A program made the position numbers and the translations under genes. Shown one piece after another: positions 34,241-42,632 of a stretch of 64,000 nt of DNA. The DNA comes from Acidiphilium iwatense. GTDB lineage: Bacteria; Pseudomonadota; Alphaproteobacteria; Acetobacterales; Acetobacteraceae. The notes beneath the pieces are model-generated. The model worked only from the letters and a program-made list of their open reading frames with translations. It ran no database searches and was not told the DNA's origin. Each line of letters starts with the position of its first letter. Positions within the stretch are counted from its first letter, which is position 1. The DNA is taken from NCBI RefSeq assembly GCF_021556475.1, contig NZ_JAKGBZ010000001.1, positions 62,001 to 126,000 on the forward strand, read 5' to 3'.

Positions 34241-34855
34241 ATGACCAAGCGTACCGAAAGCAAGTACAAGATCAACCGCCGCCTCGGCGTCAATCTCTGG
34301 GGCCGGTCGAAATCGCCGATCAACAAGCGCGAATACGGCCCCGGCCAGCACGGCCAGCGCCGCAAGAAGCCGTCGGATTTCGGCGTGCAGCTCATGGCCA
34401 AGCAGAAACTGCGCGGTTATTACGGCAATATCGGCGAAAAGCAGTTCTACCGGTATTACGAGGAAGCGGTCCGCCGCCGGGGCGACACCTCGGAAAACCT
34501 GATCGAATTGCTGGAGCGCCGGCTCGATGCGGTGGTCTACCGCATGAAATTCGCGATCACCCCGTTCGCCGCCCGCCAGTTCGTCAGCCACGGCCATATC
34601 CTGGTCAACGACCGCCGCGTGAACATCGCCTCCTATCAGGTCCGCGACGACGACGTGATCGAGGTGCGCGAGAAATCCAAGCAGCTCGCCGTAGTGCTCG
34701 ACGCCACCCAGAGCGCCGAGCGCGACGTGCCGGAATACATGGAGGTCGATCACCGGGCGATGAAGGGCCGCTTCACCCGCGCGCCGAAACTGGCCGACGT
34801 GCCCTATCCGGTGCAGATGGAACCCAACCTCGTCGTCGAGTTCTACTCGCGTTAA
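34241..34855 (+). CDS. rpsD: 30S ribosomal protein S4
   Basis: Primary 16S rRNA-binding protein of the small subunit body, 204 residues. The N-terminal region [21 protein letters not shown] and [20 protein letters not shown] is typical of alphaproteobacterial S4. The S4 RNA-binding domain (about 95-160) reads [38 protein letters not shown], and the protein ends NLVVEFYSR. The start follows AAGGAG. As in most alphaproteobacteria it stands alone instead of in the alpha operon. A candidate promoter and leader hairpin lie upstream and a large structured element follows. Confidence 0.98.
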   Translation: MTKRTESKYKINRRLGVNLWGRSKSPINKREYGPGQHGQRRKKPSDFGVQLMAKQKLRGYYGNIGEKQFYRYYEEAVRRRGDTSENLIELLERRLDAVVYRMKFAITPFAARQFVSHGHILVNDRRVNIASYQVRDDDVIEVREKSKQLAVVLDATQSAERDVPEYMEVDHRAMKGRFTRAPKLADVPYPVQMEPNLVVEFYSR

Positions 34856-34875
34856 AAGACTGCCCGTAAATTCTA

Positions 34876-34979
34876 CTCCGGCGGCCATGCAACGCGGTTT
34901 TCTCCGCTTCCGGTGCTCACGTGCCTTCAGGCACGCTCCGCACCGGTTCTCGAAAACCACGCCGACCGACTCGCCGGAG
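34876..34979. repeat. Nested four-stem structured element downstream of rpsD
   Basis: Four perfect stems are nested in order. The outer stem is CTCCGGCG (34876-34883) with CGCCGGAG (34972-34979), then GGTTTTC (34896-34902) with GAAAACC (34952-34958). Inside these are CCGGTGC (34910-34916) with GCACCGG (34940-34946), and the apical CGTGCC-TTCA-GGCACG (34920-34935). No coding frame is supported. It could be a terminator region, a dispersed palindromic element or a small RNA. Confidence 0.65.
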
Positions 34980-35094
34980 CGAATTTCCAGACAATCTTTA
35001 TGTCCTGTCCGGGTAATCCGTTAATTTCGCGTCATCCGCCCACGCGCACATTGCCAATCGCGCCGGAGCAGGCACTATGCCGGCTTCGGCGCTA

Positions 35095-35151
35095 GAGCAA
35101 GGTAGGTTCTGGTTGAACCATTCCGTTCAATCAGAACCGGCCAGCTTGCTC
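35095..35151. repeat. Extragenic palindrome, 7 + 14 bp stems
   Basis: GAGCAAG (35095-35101) pairs with CTTGCTC (35145-35151). Inside, GGTTCTG/CAGAACC (35105-35111 and 35132-35138) continues into GTTGAAC/GTTCAAT (one G-T pair) with a six-base loop. The GAGCA...TGCTC frame with an inner GTTGAAC stem resembles extragenic palindromes common in alphaproteobacteria. Confidence 0.65.
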
Positions 35152-35162
35152 GCCAAAACAAA

Positions 35163-35200
35163 AGTAGAGCGTGATTGACTTGAACCGATCACGCTCTACT
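35163..35200. repeat. Perfect 13-bp stem hairpin before the lipoprotein gene
   Basis: AGTAGAGCGTGAT (35163-35175) and ATCACGCTCTACT (35188-35200) are exact inverted copies around a 12-base loop. It lies 25 bases before the lipoprotein start, so it may shape that gene's leader, or it may simply be part of the extragenic palindrome cluster. Confidence 0.65.
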
Positions 35201-35224
35201 CCCATTGGTAATGAAAGGGTGAGC

Positions 35225-35419
35225 ATGACATCACTTCGGACCGATCGAACCATCCGCTCCAGGCGGCTCCGGGGCGCGATCACCCTTGCGCTGGGGCTGG
35301 TCATGGCAGGCGCCTTGTCGGGCTGTATTTCGCTCGGCGGCGGTTCGCCGCCGCAGAAAACCTATATCGTCGTGCCGCCGGGATCGCAGGCGGTCCCGGT
35401 CCCGCCGCCGAACCAGTAA
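35225..35419 (+). CDS. Small lipoprotein, 64 aa
   Basis: Short secreted protein. A basic N-terminus (MTSLRTDRTIRSRRLRG) is followed by a hydrophobic core and lipobox LVMAGALSGC, so lipid attachment at Cys34 is predicted. The mature part is only about 31 residues, with GGGSPPQKTYIVVPPGSQAV and a Pro-rich end. The ATG at 35225 has AAAGGG upstream; a longer frame from 35171 lies inside the hairpin. It is convergent with panB, separated by four bases. The function is unknown; such short outer-membrane lipoproteins are often cell-envelope structural factors. Confidence 0.78.
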   Translation: MTSLRTDRTIRSRRLRGAITLALGLVMAGALSGCISLGGGSPPQKTYIVVPPGSQAVPVPPPNQ

Positions 35420-35423
35420 GCGA

Positions 35424-36266
35424 TCAAGACTCGGGCGGAAACGCCCGCGCCCTGACCTCCTCGGCATAGTGGCCGATCGCGCCCCGGACCAGCCCGGCGC
35501 CGTCCAGATAGGTCCGGGCGAAACCGGGCACATAGCCGCCGGTCAGGCCAAGCACGTCGTGCAGCACCAGAATCTGCGCATCGGTGCCACCGCCCGCGCC
35601 GATGCCGATGGTCGGCACCGCCACGCGCCGGGTGATCTCGGCCCCGAGTGGCGTGGGGATCGCTTCCATCAGCACCATGCGGGCACCGGCTTCGGCCAGG
35701 GCGACCGCATCCAGGATCAGCCGTGCCGCCGCATCCTCGGTCTTGCCCTGGCGCTTGAACCCGCCGAACTGCCGCACATGCTGCGGCGTCAGCCCGATAT
35801 GCGCACAGACCGGCACCGCCCGCGCCGACAGGAACCCCACGGTCTCCACCATGGCGGCGCCGCCTTCGAGCTTGATGACATCCGCCCCGGCCTTGAGCAG
35901 TTCGGCGGCGCTGGCAAAGGCCTGCGCCGGTCCCGCCTCGAAGCTGCCGAACGGCAGATCGGCCATGATCAGGCAGTCCGGCGCGCCGCGCGCGACCAGC
36001 CCGGTATGATACACGATCTGGTCGAGGCTGACGCGCAGCGTATCGCGCTCGCCCTGCACGGTCATTCCCAGCGAATCGCCGATCAGGATGCCGTCGATCC
36101 CCGCCTCCTGCGCCAGCCGCGCGAACGGATAGTCATAGGCAGTGATCAGCGCGCGAATTTCGCCGTCGCGCTTGGCGCGATCCCAGGACGCGATCGATTT
36201 CCGGTCCGTCTTCCGCGCCGGCGTGACCTGTCCGACAGGCTTGTCCATCCCGTTCTCCGTTGTCAT
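35424..36266 (-). CDS. panB: 3-methyl-2-oxobutanoate hydroxymethyltransferase
   Basis: First committed enzyme of pantothenate synthesis, transferring a hydroxymethyl group from 5,10-methylene-THF to ketoisovalerate. The 280-residue TIM-barrel protein shows ALITAYDYPFARLAQEAGID, ILIGDSLGMTVQG with the metal Asp, IKLEGG, and VCAHIGLTPQHVRQFGGF. The catalytic Glu lies in VLMEAIPTPLG. ATG 36266 overlaps the carbonic anhydrase stop as ATGA; an alternative ATG at 36248 has CGGAG upstream. No panC is adjacent. Confidence 0.95.
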   Translation of the reverse strand: MTTENGMDKPVGQVTPARKTDRKSIASWDRAKRDGEIRALITAYDYPFARLAQEAGIDGILIGDSLGMTVQGERDTLRVSLDQIVYHTGLVARGAPDCLIMADLPFGSFEAGPAQAFASAAELLKAGADVIKLEGGAAMVETVGFLSARAVPVCAHIGLTPQHVRQFGGFKRQGKTEDAAARLILDAVALAEAGARMVLMEAIPTPLGAEITRRVAVPTIGIGAGGGTDAQILVLHDVLGLTGGYVPGFARTYLDGAGLVRGAIGHYAEEVRARAFPPES

Positions 36267-36877
36267 GGTTCGCCCAGTCCGCCATCCGGCAGGACGCGCC
36301 CGAGCGTGCCGGTGCCGACATCGAAATAAAATCCCTGCACGGCCAGATGCCCGGCGTCGCGCGCATCGGCGATCCAGGGAAACGTCGCGAGATTTTCGAG
36401 CGAAACCCGCACGGTCTCGATCTCGGCCGCCCGCCGCAGCGCCTCGGCATCGCCGTCCGCGACCGCCTCGGCCCGGCGCTTGGCCGGCTCGGCGATGCGC
36501 ACCCAGTTCGCGACGAAATCGCTCGCCTCGGCCGGCGGTTCGTGGAGCAGCGCGTGGATGCCGCCGCAACCGCTATGGCCGATCACCGCGATGCGCCGCA
36601 CCTTCAGCACCTTCACCCCGAATTCCAGCGCTGCCGAGGTGCCGTGATTCGCCATGTCCGGCGCATAGGGCGGCACCAGATTGGCGATGTTGCGCACGGT
36701 GAAGATATCGCCCGGCGCGCAGTCGAAAATCATCTCGGGGGCGACGCGCGAGTCGCAGCAGGCGATCGCCAGCGTGTGCGGCTGCTGACCGTCGCGCGCC
36801 AGCGCCTCCAGGGCGTCCCGCTGGTGCGGCCAGCGTTCCGTGCGAAACCGCCGGTATCCCTTGATCAGTTCGTCCAT
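36263..36877 (-). CDS. Beta-class carbonic anhydrase
   Basis: Interconverts CO2 and bicarbonate in the cytoplasm. The 204-residue protein has the Zn site split as CDSRV (IACCDSRVAPEMIF, with the catalytic Asp-Arg pair) and GHSGCGG (IAVIGHSGCGGIHALL) with its His and Cys ligands. The ATG at 36877 is chosen since AAGGGG lies seven bases upstream; two further in-frame ATG codons lie up to 36940. It overlaps panB by four bases, so the two share a transcript. Bicarbonate supply for carboxylases is the usual role. Confidence 0.94.
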   Translation of the reverse strand: MDELIKGYRRFRTERWPHQRDALEALARDGQQPHTLAIACCDSRVAPEMIFDCAPGDIFTVRNIANLVPPYAPDMANHGTSAALEFGVKVLKVRRIAVIGHSGCGGIHALLHEPPAEASDFVANWVRIAEPAKRRAEAVADGDAEALRRAAEIETVRVSLENLATFPWIADARDAGHLAVQGFYFDVGTGTLGRVLPDGGLGEP

Positions 36878-37060
36878 GCGCATCCCCTTCGGAACACCAG
36901 ACTCTATTATTTTGGTGACCTGCTGATTTCTGAAGTCCATGCAAGAACTTCAGGGGCAGGGCACCTGCCTGTAGCAACCTTGGTGCGGTGCGGCAAATCC
37001 GCCTCTTGCCGAGTGCCGGAACCGGGGCTTATCTCTTTTGTCCGACCAACAGGTGTTCCC

Positions 37061-38215
37061 ATGCCCGATTTCGCCGCCGAACGCATCGCCGATACGCTCA
37101 CGACCTGGCGCCATCATCTGCACCGGCACCCCGAAGTGTCGTTGCACGAGGAAAAAACCGCCCAGTTCGTCCGCGACAAACTCACCGAACTCGGTATCCC
37201 GTTCGAAGCCGGCATCGGCGGCCACGGCGTGGTCGCCACCTTGCGGCGCGGCGGCAATCGCAGCGTGGGCCTGCGCGCGGATATGGACGCGCTGCCGATC
37301 GTCGAGGCCACCAACCTGCCCTACGCCTCCGCCAATCCGGGGGTGATGCATGCCTGCGGCCATGACGGGCACACCACCTCGCTGCTCGGCGCCGCCATCC
37401 TGCTGCGCGACGACCCCGACTGGTCAGGCACGGTGCATCTGGTGTTCCAGCCCGCCGAGGAAGGCTTCGGCGGCGCCCGCGCGATGATGGCCGACGGCCT
37501 GCTCGCGCGCTTCCCGATGGAGCGCATCTTCGGCTACCACAACTGGCCCGGCCTCGATGCCGGCACGGTGATGATCCATGACGGCCCGATGATGGCCCAG
37601 GGCGAGCGTATCGCCATCACCGTGCACGGCCATGCCGGCCACGCCGCGATGCCACATCTCACCAGCGACCCGGTGATGTGCGCCGGACATATCCTGGTCG
37701 CCCTGCAATCGGTGGTCGCCCGCAACGTCAACCCGCTGGACGCCGCCGTGGTCTCGATCTGCGTGCTTCAGGGCGCCGAGGCGGAAAACCAGATCCCCGA
37801 CACCGTCACCATGCGCGGCACCTTTCGCGCGCTGAGGCCCGAAGTGTTCGAGCTGGTCTCGGCGCGGATCAGGGCGGTGGTGACCGGCACCGCCGAGGCG
37901 ATGGGCTGCCGCGCCGATGTCGTGTTCGAACGCACCGTCGCGGCCACCATCAACCACAAGACCGAAGCTGAACTCGCCGCCGAGGCTGCGGCGAGCATCG
38001 GCATGCCGGTCCGGCGCGATCTGCCGCCCACCATGGCGAGCGAGGATTTCGGCTGGTATCTGCGCGAAATCCCCGGCGCCTATGCCTGGATCGGCAACGG
38101 CCCGGCGCGCAAGGGCGCGTTCCTGCACAACCAGGGTTACGATTTCAACGACGCGATCCTGCCCGCCGCCGCCACCTATCTCGCCGCCACCGCGAAACGG
38201 GCGCTTGCCGGATGA
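37061..38215 (+). CDS. M20-family amidohydrolase (hippurate hydrolase/aminoacylase-like)
   Basis: Metallopeptidase-fold amidohydrolase of 384 residues that removes acyl groups from amino acids. Segments are VGLRADMDALPI, HACGHDGHTTSLLGAA with metal-binding Cys and His, FQPAEEGFGGARAM with the catalytic Glu, and a dimerisation insert GHAGHAAMPHLTSDP. The C-terminal MASEDFGWYL carries the last ligand region. The start ATG follows AGGTG. It overlaps the next gene as ATGA. The gene is divergent from the carbonic anhydrase across a 183-bp gap. The exact substrate is unknown. Confidence 0.92.
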   Translation: MPDFAAERIADTLTTWRHHLHRHPEVSLHEEKTAQFVRDKLTELGIPFEAGIGGHGVVATLRRGGNRSVGLRADMDALPIVEATNLPYASANPGVMHACGHDGHTTSLLGAAILLRDDPDWSGTVHLVFQPAEEGFGGARAMMADGLLARFPMERIFGYHNWPGLDAGTVMIHDGPMMAQGERIAITVHGHAGHAAMPHLTSDPVMCAGHILVALQSVVARNVNPLDAAVVSICVLQGAEAENQIPDTVTMRGTFRALRPEVFELVSARIRAVVTGTAEAMGCRADVVFERTVAATINHKTEAELAAEAAASIGMPVRRDLPPTMASEDFGWYLREIPGAYAWIGNGPARKGAFLHNQGYDFNDAILPAAATYLAATAKRALAG

Positions 38216-39504
38216 GCACTGGCTTCGAGCCCGAGCTTCCGACGCGCTGGCTCGCCCCGCTCTCGGCCGATACCCGCCGGCACCTTGCCCGGTTGCTGAT
38301 CGGCGAAGCGGCGGACGCACCCGAACCGGAACCTGCTCCGGCGCTGCGGCCCGAACCGGCGCCCGCCATCGATCCCGCCGCCGCGCTCGCTGCGGCGACG
38401 GCCGGAAAAATCGGCCTGGTCAGCGTGTCCTGGCCGGATCTCGCCCATCCGCTCTGGCTGCGTGCCGGCTCGAACGATGCCGCCGACTGCGCCGCCACCA
38501 TGCGCGACTTCGCCGCGCAGTTGCGCATTCCCTTCGCGCCGAAACGCATCATCGAACTCGGCGCCGGCGCCGGCTATCGCAGCGTCGCCCTCGCCCAGGC
38601 GCACCCGGACGCGACGATCGCCAGCCTGGAAGCGGTGCCGGCGCTCGCCCGGCTCCATGCGCTGAACACGCTGCCCTGGCGCCAGATCGCCGGCGCCAGG
38701 CTCGCCGTGTCGGAGACGGCGCGGCACTACGCCGTCGCTTCCCATGCCGATACCGGCCGCCCCGCGCTCGCCGCCATGGAAAACGGCCCGATCCAGGCCG
38801 TCACCCTGGCCGAACTCTATCGCCGGCTCGGCTGGGACGGCGCGGATGTGCTGATCGCCGACCCGGATTTTTGCTCCGGCCTCGATAGTGCCGCCATTGC
38901 GCCGGCACTTGCCGGGATTCGCCTGATCGCGATCGCCCGCCCCGGACCGGACGTTGCCTTGCCCGCCGGACTGCTGGCCAACCTGCCGGAGGCCACCCAT
39001 GCGCGCCGGGCCAGCCGCGACTACGAGCTGTTCTTCAGGCGCGAATCCGAAACGCCGGTCGCTCCGCCGCGCCGGCTCGCCGCGTTCGATATCGGCGGCG
39101 CCGCCACGTCCTGCGAGCGCATCGGCATCACTTCGGACCCCTGGTCGTTCTTCCCGATCAGCGATACCGGGTTCCGGCTGCACCCGAACCCGGCCGATGC
39201 ACTGCCGCCACGGCTGATCCTGCGCCAGTTTCTCGCCGGGCCCCGCCGGTTCGAGTCCACCTTGCGCCTCAACCATGCCGAGGCACGGCCGGTCCGGTTC
39301 CGCGTGGCGATTTTCGCCGGCGAGACCGATCGCGCGATCCATCGCGACGAAACCGTGCTGAGCGCGAGCGAAACCCGGCAATGGTCCGCCGACCTGCCGC
39401 TCTATTTCGGCGAGGCGCGGATCGCGTTTTCGACCGAAATGGCCGATCCCGCCGATGCCAACGGCTTCGCCTGGGCCGAATTCATCGATCCGGGCTTTCT
39501 ATAA
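38212..39504 (+). CDS. Uncharacterised protein with methyltransferase-like nucleotide fold
   Basis: The protein has 430 residues. A Pro/Glu/Ala-rich linker lies at about residues 36-60. A central segment, IIELGAGAGYRSVALAQAHPDATIASLE, looks like motif I of a class I SAM-dependent methyltransferase followed by the acidic motif II. The later IADPDFCSG and LIAIARPGPD would be the following strands. The C-terminal 150 residues (after FFRRESET) are a separate beta-rich part that I do not recognise. It is coupled to the M20 gene by ATGA and followed six bases later by recO. A FkbM-like or cell-surface role is possible; confidence in any function is low. Confidence 0.75.
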   Translation: MSTGFEPELPTRWLAPLSADTRRHLARLLIGEAADAPEPEPAPALRPEPAPAIDPAAALAAATAGKIGLVSVSWPDLAHPLWLRAGSNDAADCAATMRDFAAQLRIPFAPKRIIELGAGAGYRSVALAQAHPDATIASLEAVPALARLHALNTLPWRQIAGARLAVSETARHYAVASHADTGRPALAAMENGPIQAVTLAELYRRLGWDGADVLIADPDFCSGLDSAAIAPALAGIRLIAIARPGPDVALPAGLLANLPEATHARRASRDYELFFRRESETPVAPPRRLAAFDIGGAATSCERIGITSDPWSFFPISDTGFRLHPNPADALPPRLILRQFLAGPRRFESTLRLNHAEARPVRFRVAIFAGETDRAIHRDETVLSASETRQWSADLPLYFGEARIAFSTEMADPADANGFAWAEFIDPGFL

Positions 39505-39510
39505 CGCGCC

Positions 39511-40242
39511 TTGGAGTGGTCCGAACCCGTCATCGTCCTCAGCATCGCCCCGTATGGCGAGGGCGATCTGCGCGCCGTGGTGCTCACCGAGGCGCAGGGC
39601 GCCTGGCACGGGCTCGCGCGCGGCGGCGCCGCGCGGCGGGGCGCCGCGATCTGGCAGGAAGGCAATCTGGTCGCGGCCCGTTGGGTCGCGCGCCTGCCTG
39701 AACAGCTCGGCAGCCTGACCGGCGAGCTGGTCCATCCCGCCGCCGCCCTTGCCATGGAAAATCCGCTGGCGCTCGCCGTGCTGCGCGCCGCCTGCGCGGT
39801 CGCCGCCGGCGCGCTGCCGGAGCGCGAACCGCATCCCTCGGCGTTTCTCGGCCTCGCCCGCCTGCTCGCCGGCATCGCCATCGAAAACGCGGCACTCCCC
39901 GCTTTGGTGCGCTTCGAGGTCGATCTGCTGCGCGAACTCGGCTACGGGCTCGATCTGTCCGCCTGCGCGCTTACCGGGGTCACCGAAAACCTTGCCTTCG
40001 TCTCGCCGCGCACCGGCCGCGCAGTCGCGCGCGAGGCCGCCGGCATCTGGGAATCCCGCCTGCTCGTCCTGCCGGCATTCCTGGTCGGCGACGCCCCGGC
40101 CGATCTCGCCGCCTGCCGCGACGGCCTGGCGCTGACCGGCCATTTCCTCGCCCGCGACGCCTTCGGCTCGCGCCACGCGCCGCTTCCCCAGGCCCGCCTC
40201 GCCCTCTATGACCTAGTGTCCCGATTCGGCAATTCGTCGTAG
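39511..40242 (+). CDS. recO: DNA repair protein RecO, 3' end inside a palindromic insertion
   Basis: Recombination mediator of the RecFOR pathway. The 243 residues have an N-terminal OB-fold (IVLSIAPYGEGDLRAVVLTEAQGAWHGLARGG) and a helical C-terminal domain (LVRFEVDLLRELGYGLDLSACALTGVTENLAFVSPRTGRAV). The zinc cysteines of many RecO proteins are reduced to a single Cys here. It appears to start at TTG 39511. The last ten codons (LVSRFGNSS-stop and the preceding base) lie in the 75-bp perfect palindrome at 40211-40285, so the natural terminus has been replaced. It is probably still functional. Confidence 0.88.
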   Translation: MEWSEPVIVLSIAPYGEGDLRAVVLTEAQGAWHGLARGGAARRGAAIWQEGNLVAARWVARLPEQLGSLTGELVHPAAALAMENPLALAVLRAACAVAAGALPEREPHPSAFLGLARLLAGIAIENAALPALVRFEVDLLRELGYGLDLSACALTGVTENLAFVSPRTGRAVAREAAGIWESRLLVLPAFLVGDAPADLAACRDGLALTGHFLARDAFGSRHAPLPQARLALYDLVSRFGNSS

Positions 40243-40285
40243 CCGAACCAAGCGCTCTACGAATTGCCGAATCGGGACACTAGGT
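40211..40285. mobile_element. MITE-like palindromic element with 27-bp perfect arms
   Basis: The 27 bases at 40211-40237 (starting ACCTAGTGTCCCGATTCGGC) are an exact inverted copy of 40259-40285, with a 21-base loop. If CTAG at each end is a target duplication, the mobile part is 40217-40279 with TGTCCCGATTCGG... termini. CTAG fits the YTAR target of IS5-type elements. There is no transposase. It supplies the recO stop codon. Confidence 0.7.
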
Positions 40286-40312
40286 AAACATATGGTTCGA
40301 GTGTGGTTCATT

Positions 40313-40362
40313 GTTCTGAAGTTCCTAAAATCGCCACCGCATACGCGTAGGAACTTCAGAAC
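40313..40362. repeat. Inverted repeat upstream of parC, copy 1 of a dispersed end sequence
   Basis: GTTCTGAAGTTCCTA (40313-40327) and TAGGAACTTCAGAAC (40348-40362) form perfect 15-bp arms. CGAGTGTGGT (left flank) and ACCGCACTCG (right flank) extend the match with one mismatch after a short insertion. The right arm and flank (40345-40371) recur at 57832-57858 with two changes. It lies between the recO palindrome and parC and looks like the collapsed remains of a mobile element. Confidence 0.6.
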
Positions 40363-40403
40363 CACCGCACTCGTTAGACGAAGACTGAACGGAGACGATA
40401 CCC

Positions 40404-42632
40404 ATGCCGGATGATCACCGGGGCACGATCCAGGACACCCCGCTCGCAACCGCACTATCCGAGCGTTATCTGGCCTATGCGCTCTCGACCATCATGGCGC
40501 GCTCGCTGCCCGATGTGCGCGACGGCCTGAAGCCGGTGCATCGCCGGCTGATTTTCGCGATGCGCCAGCTCAAGCTTGATCCCGGCTCCGGCTTCAAGAA
40601 ATGCGCCCGCGTGGTGGGCGACGTGATGGGCAAATTCCACCCGCATGGCGACATGTCGATCTACGAAGCTCTGGTGCGTCTCGCGCAGGATTTCGCCTCG
40701 CGCTATCCGCTGATCGAGGGCCAGGGCAATTTCGGCAATATCGACGGCGATAACGCGGCGGCGATGCGCTACACCGAAAGCCGACTCACCGAAATCGCCG
40801 CTGCCCTGCTCGACGGAATCGACGAGGATACCGTCGATTTCCGCGCCACCTACGACAACGAGGACAGCGAACCGATCGTGCTGCCCGGCGCGTTTCCCAA
40901 TCTGCTCGCCAACGGCGCCGCCGGCATCGCGGTCGGCATGGCAACCTCGATCCCGCCGCACAACGCTGGTGAGCTGTGCGCCGCCGCGATCCGTCTGATC
41001 CGCGATCCCGAAACGCCGACCGGCGATCTTCTCGATATCGTCCAGGGGCCGGATTTCCCGACCGGCGGAGAACTGGTCGAGGACCGCGAAACTCTGCGCG
41101 CCGCCTACGAGACCGGTCGCGGTTCCCTGCGCGTCCGTGCGCGCTGGACCAAATCCGATCTCAAGGGCGGCATGTGGCAGATCGTCGTCACCGAAATTCC
41201 CTATCAGGTGCAGAAATCCCGCCTGATCGAGCAGGTCGCCGAACTCCTCGCCGAGCGCAAACTCCCGCTGCTCGCCGACATCCGCGACGAGAGCACCGAA
41301 CATGTGCGCATCGTGCTGGAACCGAAATCGCGTAACGTCGATCCCGATATGCTGATGGCCAGCCTGTTCCGCGCCACCGCCTTCGAGCAGCGTTTCTCGA
41401 TGAACATGAACGTGCTCGACGCCGACCGCACGCCCCGCGTGATGAGCCTGCGCGATATGCTGCGCGCCTGGCTCGATCATCGCCATGTCGTGCTGGAACG
41501 GCGCTCGCGCCACCGCCTCGCCGCGATCGCCCGGCGCCTTGAAGTCCTCGAAGGCTATCTCGCGGTGTTTCTCAATCTCGACGAGGTGATTCGCATCATC
41601 CGCACCGAGGACGAACCGAAACAAGCCCTGATCGCCGCGTTTTCGCTAACGGATACCCAGGCCGAGGCGATCCTCAACATGCGGCTGCGCAGCTTGCGCC
41701 GGCTGGAGGAAATGGAAATCCGCAAGGAGCACAAAGCGCTTTCGGCCGAACGCAAATCGCTCGCCGCGATGCTCGCCGACCCCGCGAAGCGCTGGGCGCG
41801 GATCGAGGCCGAAATCGAGGACACGCGCAAGCGCTTCGGCACCGGCCCGCTCGGCGTGCGCCGCACCACCATCGGCGCTGCCCCAACCGTTGTCGAGGTC
41901 ACTGCCGAAGCCCTGGTCGAGCGCGAACCGCTCACCGTCATTCTCTCCGACAAGGGCTGGGTCCGCGCACTGAAAGGCCATGTCGCCGCCGATGCCGATC
42001 TCCGTTTCAAGGAAGGCGACCGCCTCAAATTTCTGCTCCGCTGCGAAACCACCGACCGCATCGCGGTGTTCGCCACCAATGGACGCATCTATACCATCCG
42101 CGCCGCCGACCTGCCGCGCGGGCGCGGCGATGGTCAGGCGATCCGGCTGTTAGTGGAACTCGGCAACGAGGACGATGTGGTCGCCCTGTTCGTCGCTGAC
42201 CAAGCCGCGCGCTACCTGGTCGCGAACACGGCGGGCAGGGGCTTCATCGTCGCCGGCGCGGAACTCGCCGCGGAAAAGCGCACCGGCAAACAAATCCTCA
42301 CGGTCAAACCCGGCGAGGAAGCCAAACTCTGCATCCAGGCATCGGGCAATCATCTCGCGGTGATCGGCCAGAATCGAAAACTGCTCGTCTTCCCGCTCGA
42401 CCAGGTGCCGGAGATGACGCGCGGCGCCGGCGTGATCCTGCAGAAATACAAGGATGGCGGCCTTGCCGACGCCAAAACCTTCACCCTCGCCGACGGTCTC
42501 ACCTGGCGCCTCGGCGACAAGACCCGCACGGAAACCAGGCTCGCCGACTGGCTCGGCGCGCGCGGCCAGGCCGGCCGCCTGCCGCCCAGCGGCTTCCCGC
42601 GCTCCGGCATGTTCGGCGATGGCGCGGGCTGA
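40404..42632 (+). CDS. parC: DNA topoisomerase IV subunit A
   Basis: Decatenating type IIA topoisomerase subunit of 742 residues. The winged-helix/tower region ([39 protein letters not shown]) leads to the catalytic Tyr123 in [12 protein letters not shown] beta-pinwheel C-terminal domain follows ([25 protein letters not shown]). The length and the GKFHPHGD context fit ParC instead of GyrA. The residue at the position of E. coli ParC Ser80 is Met84. The start follows GGAGA. The gene is preceded by two mobile-element scars, so its promoter may be partly new. FUSC overlaps its end by 14 bases. Confidence 0.95.
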   Translation: MPDDHRGTIQDTPLATALSERYLAYALSTIMARSLPDVRDGLKPVHRRLIFAMRQLKLDPGSGFKKCARVVGDVMGKFHPHGDMSIYEALVRLAQDFASRYPLIEGQGNFGNIDGDNAAAMRYTESRLTEIAAALLDGIDEDTVDFRATYDNEDSEPIVLPGAFPNLLANGAAGIAVGMATSIPPHNAGELCAAAIRLIRDPETPTGDLLDIVQGPDFPTGGELVEDRETLRAAYETGRGSLRVRARWTKSDLKGGMWQIVVTEIPYQVQKSRLIEQVAELLAERKLPLLADIRDESTEHVRIVLEPKSRNVDPDMLMASLFRATAFEQRFSMNMNVLDADRTPRVMSLRDMLRAWLDHRHVVLERRSRHRLAAIARRLEVLEGYLAVFLNLDEVIRIIRTEDEPKQALIAAFSLTDTQAEAILNMRLRSLRRLEEMEIRKEHKALSAERKSLAAMLADPAKRWARIEAEIEDTRKRFGTGPLGVRRTTIGAAPTVVEVTAEALVEREPLTVILSDKGWVRALKGHVAADADLRFKEGDRLKFLLRCETTDRIAVFATNGRIYTIRAADLPRGRGDGQAIRLLVELGNEDDVVALFVADQAARYLVANTAGRGFIVAGAELAAEKRTGKQILTVKPGEEAKLCIQASGNHLAVIGQNRKLLVFPLDQVPEMTRGAGVILQKYKDGGLADAKTFTLADGLTWRLGDKTRTETRLADWLGARGQAGRLPPSGFPRSGMFGDGAG

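Noticed and set aside
40313-40362. Resemblance of the arms to the yeast FRT site
   Set aside because: Ten bases of each arm (GAAGTTCCTA) match by chance or convergence; the spacer is 20 bases instead of eight and no recombinase is present.
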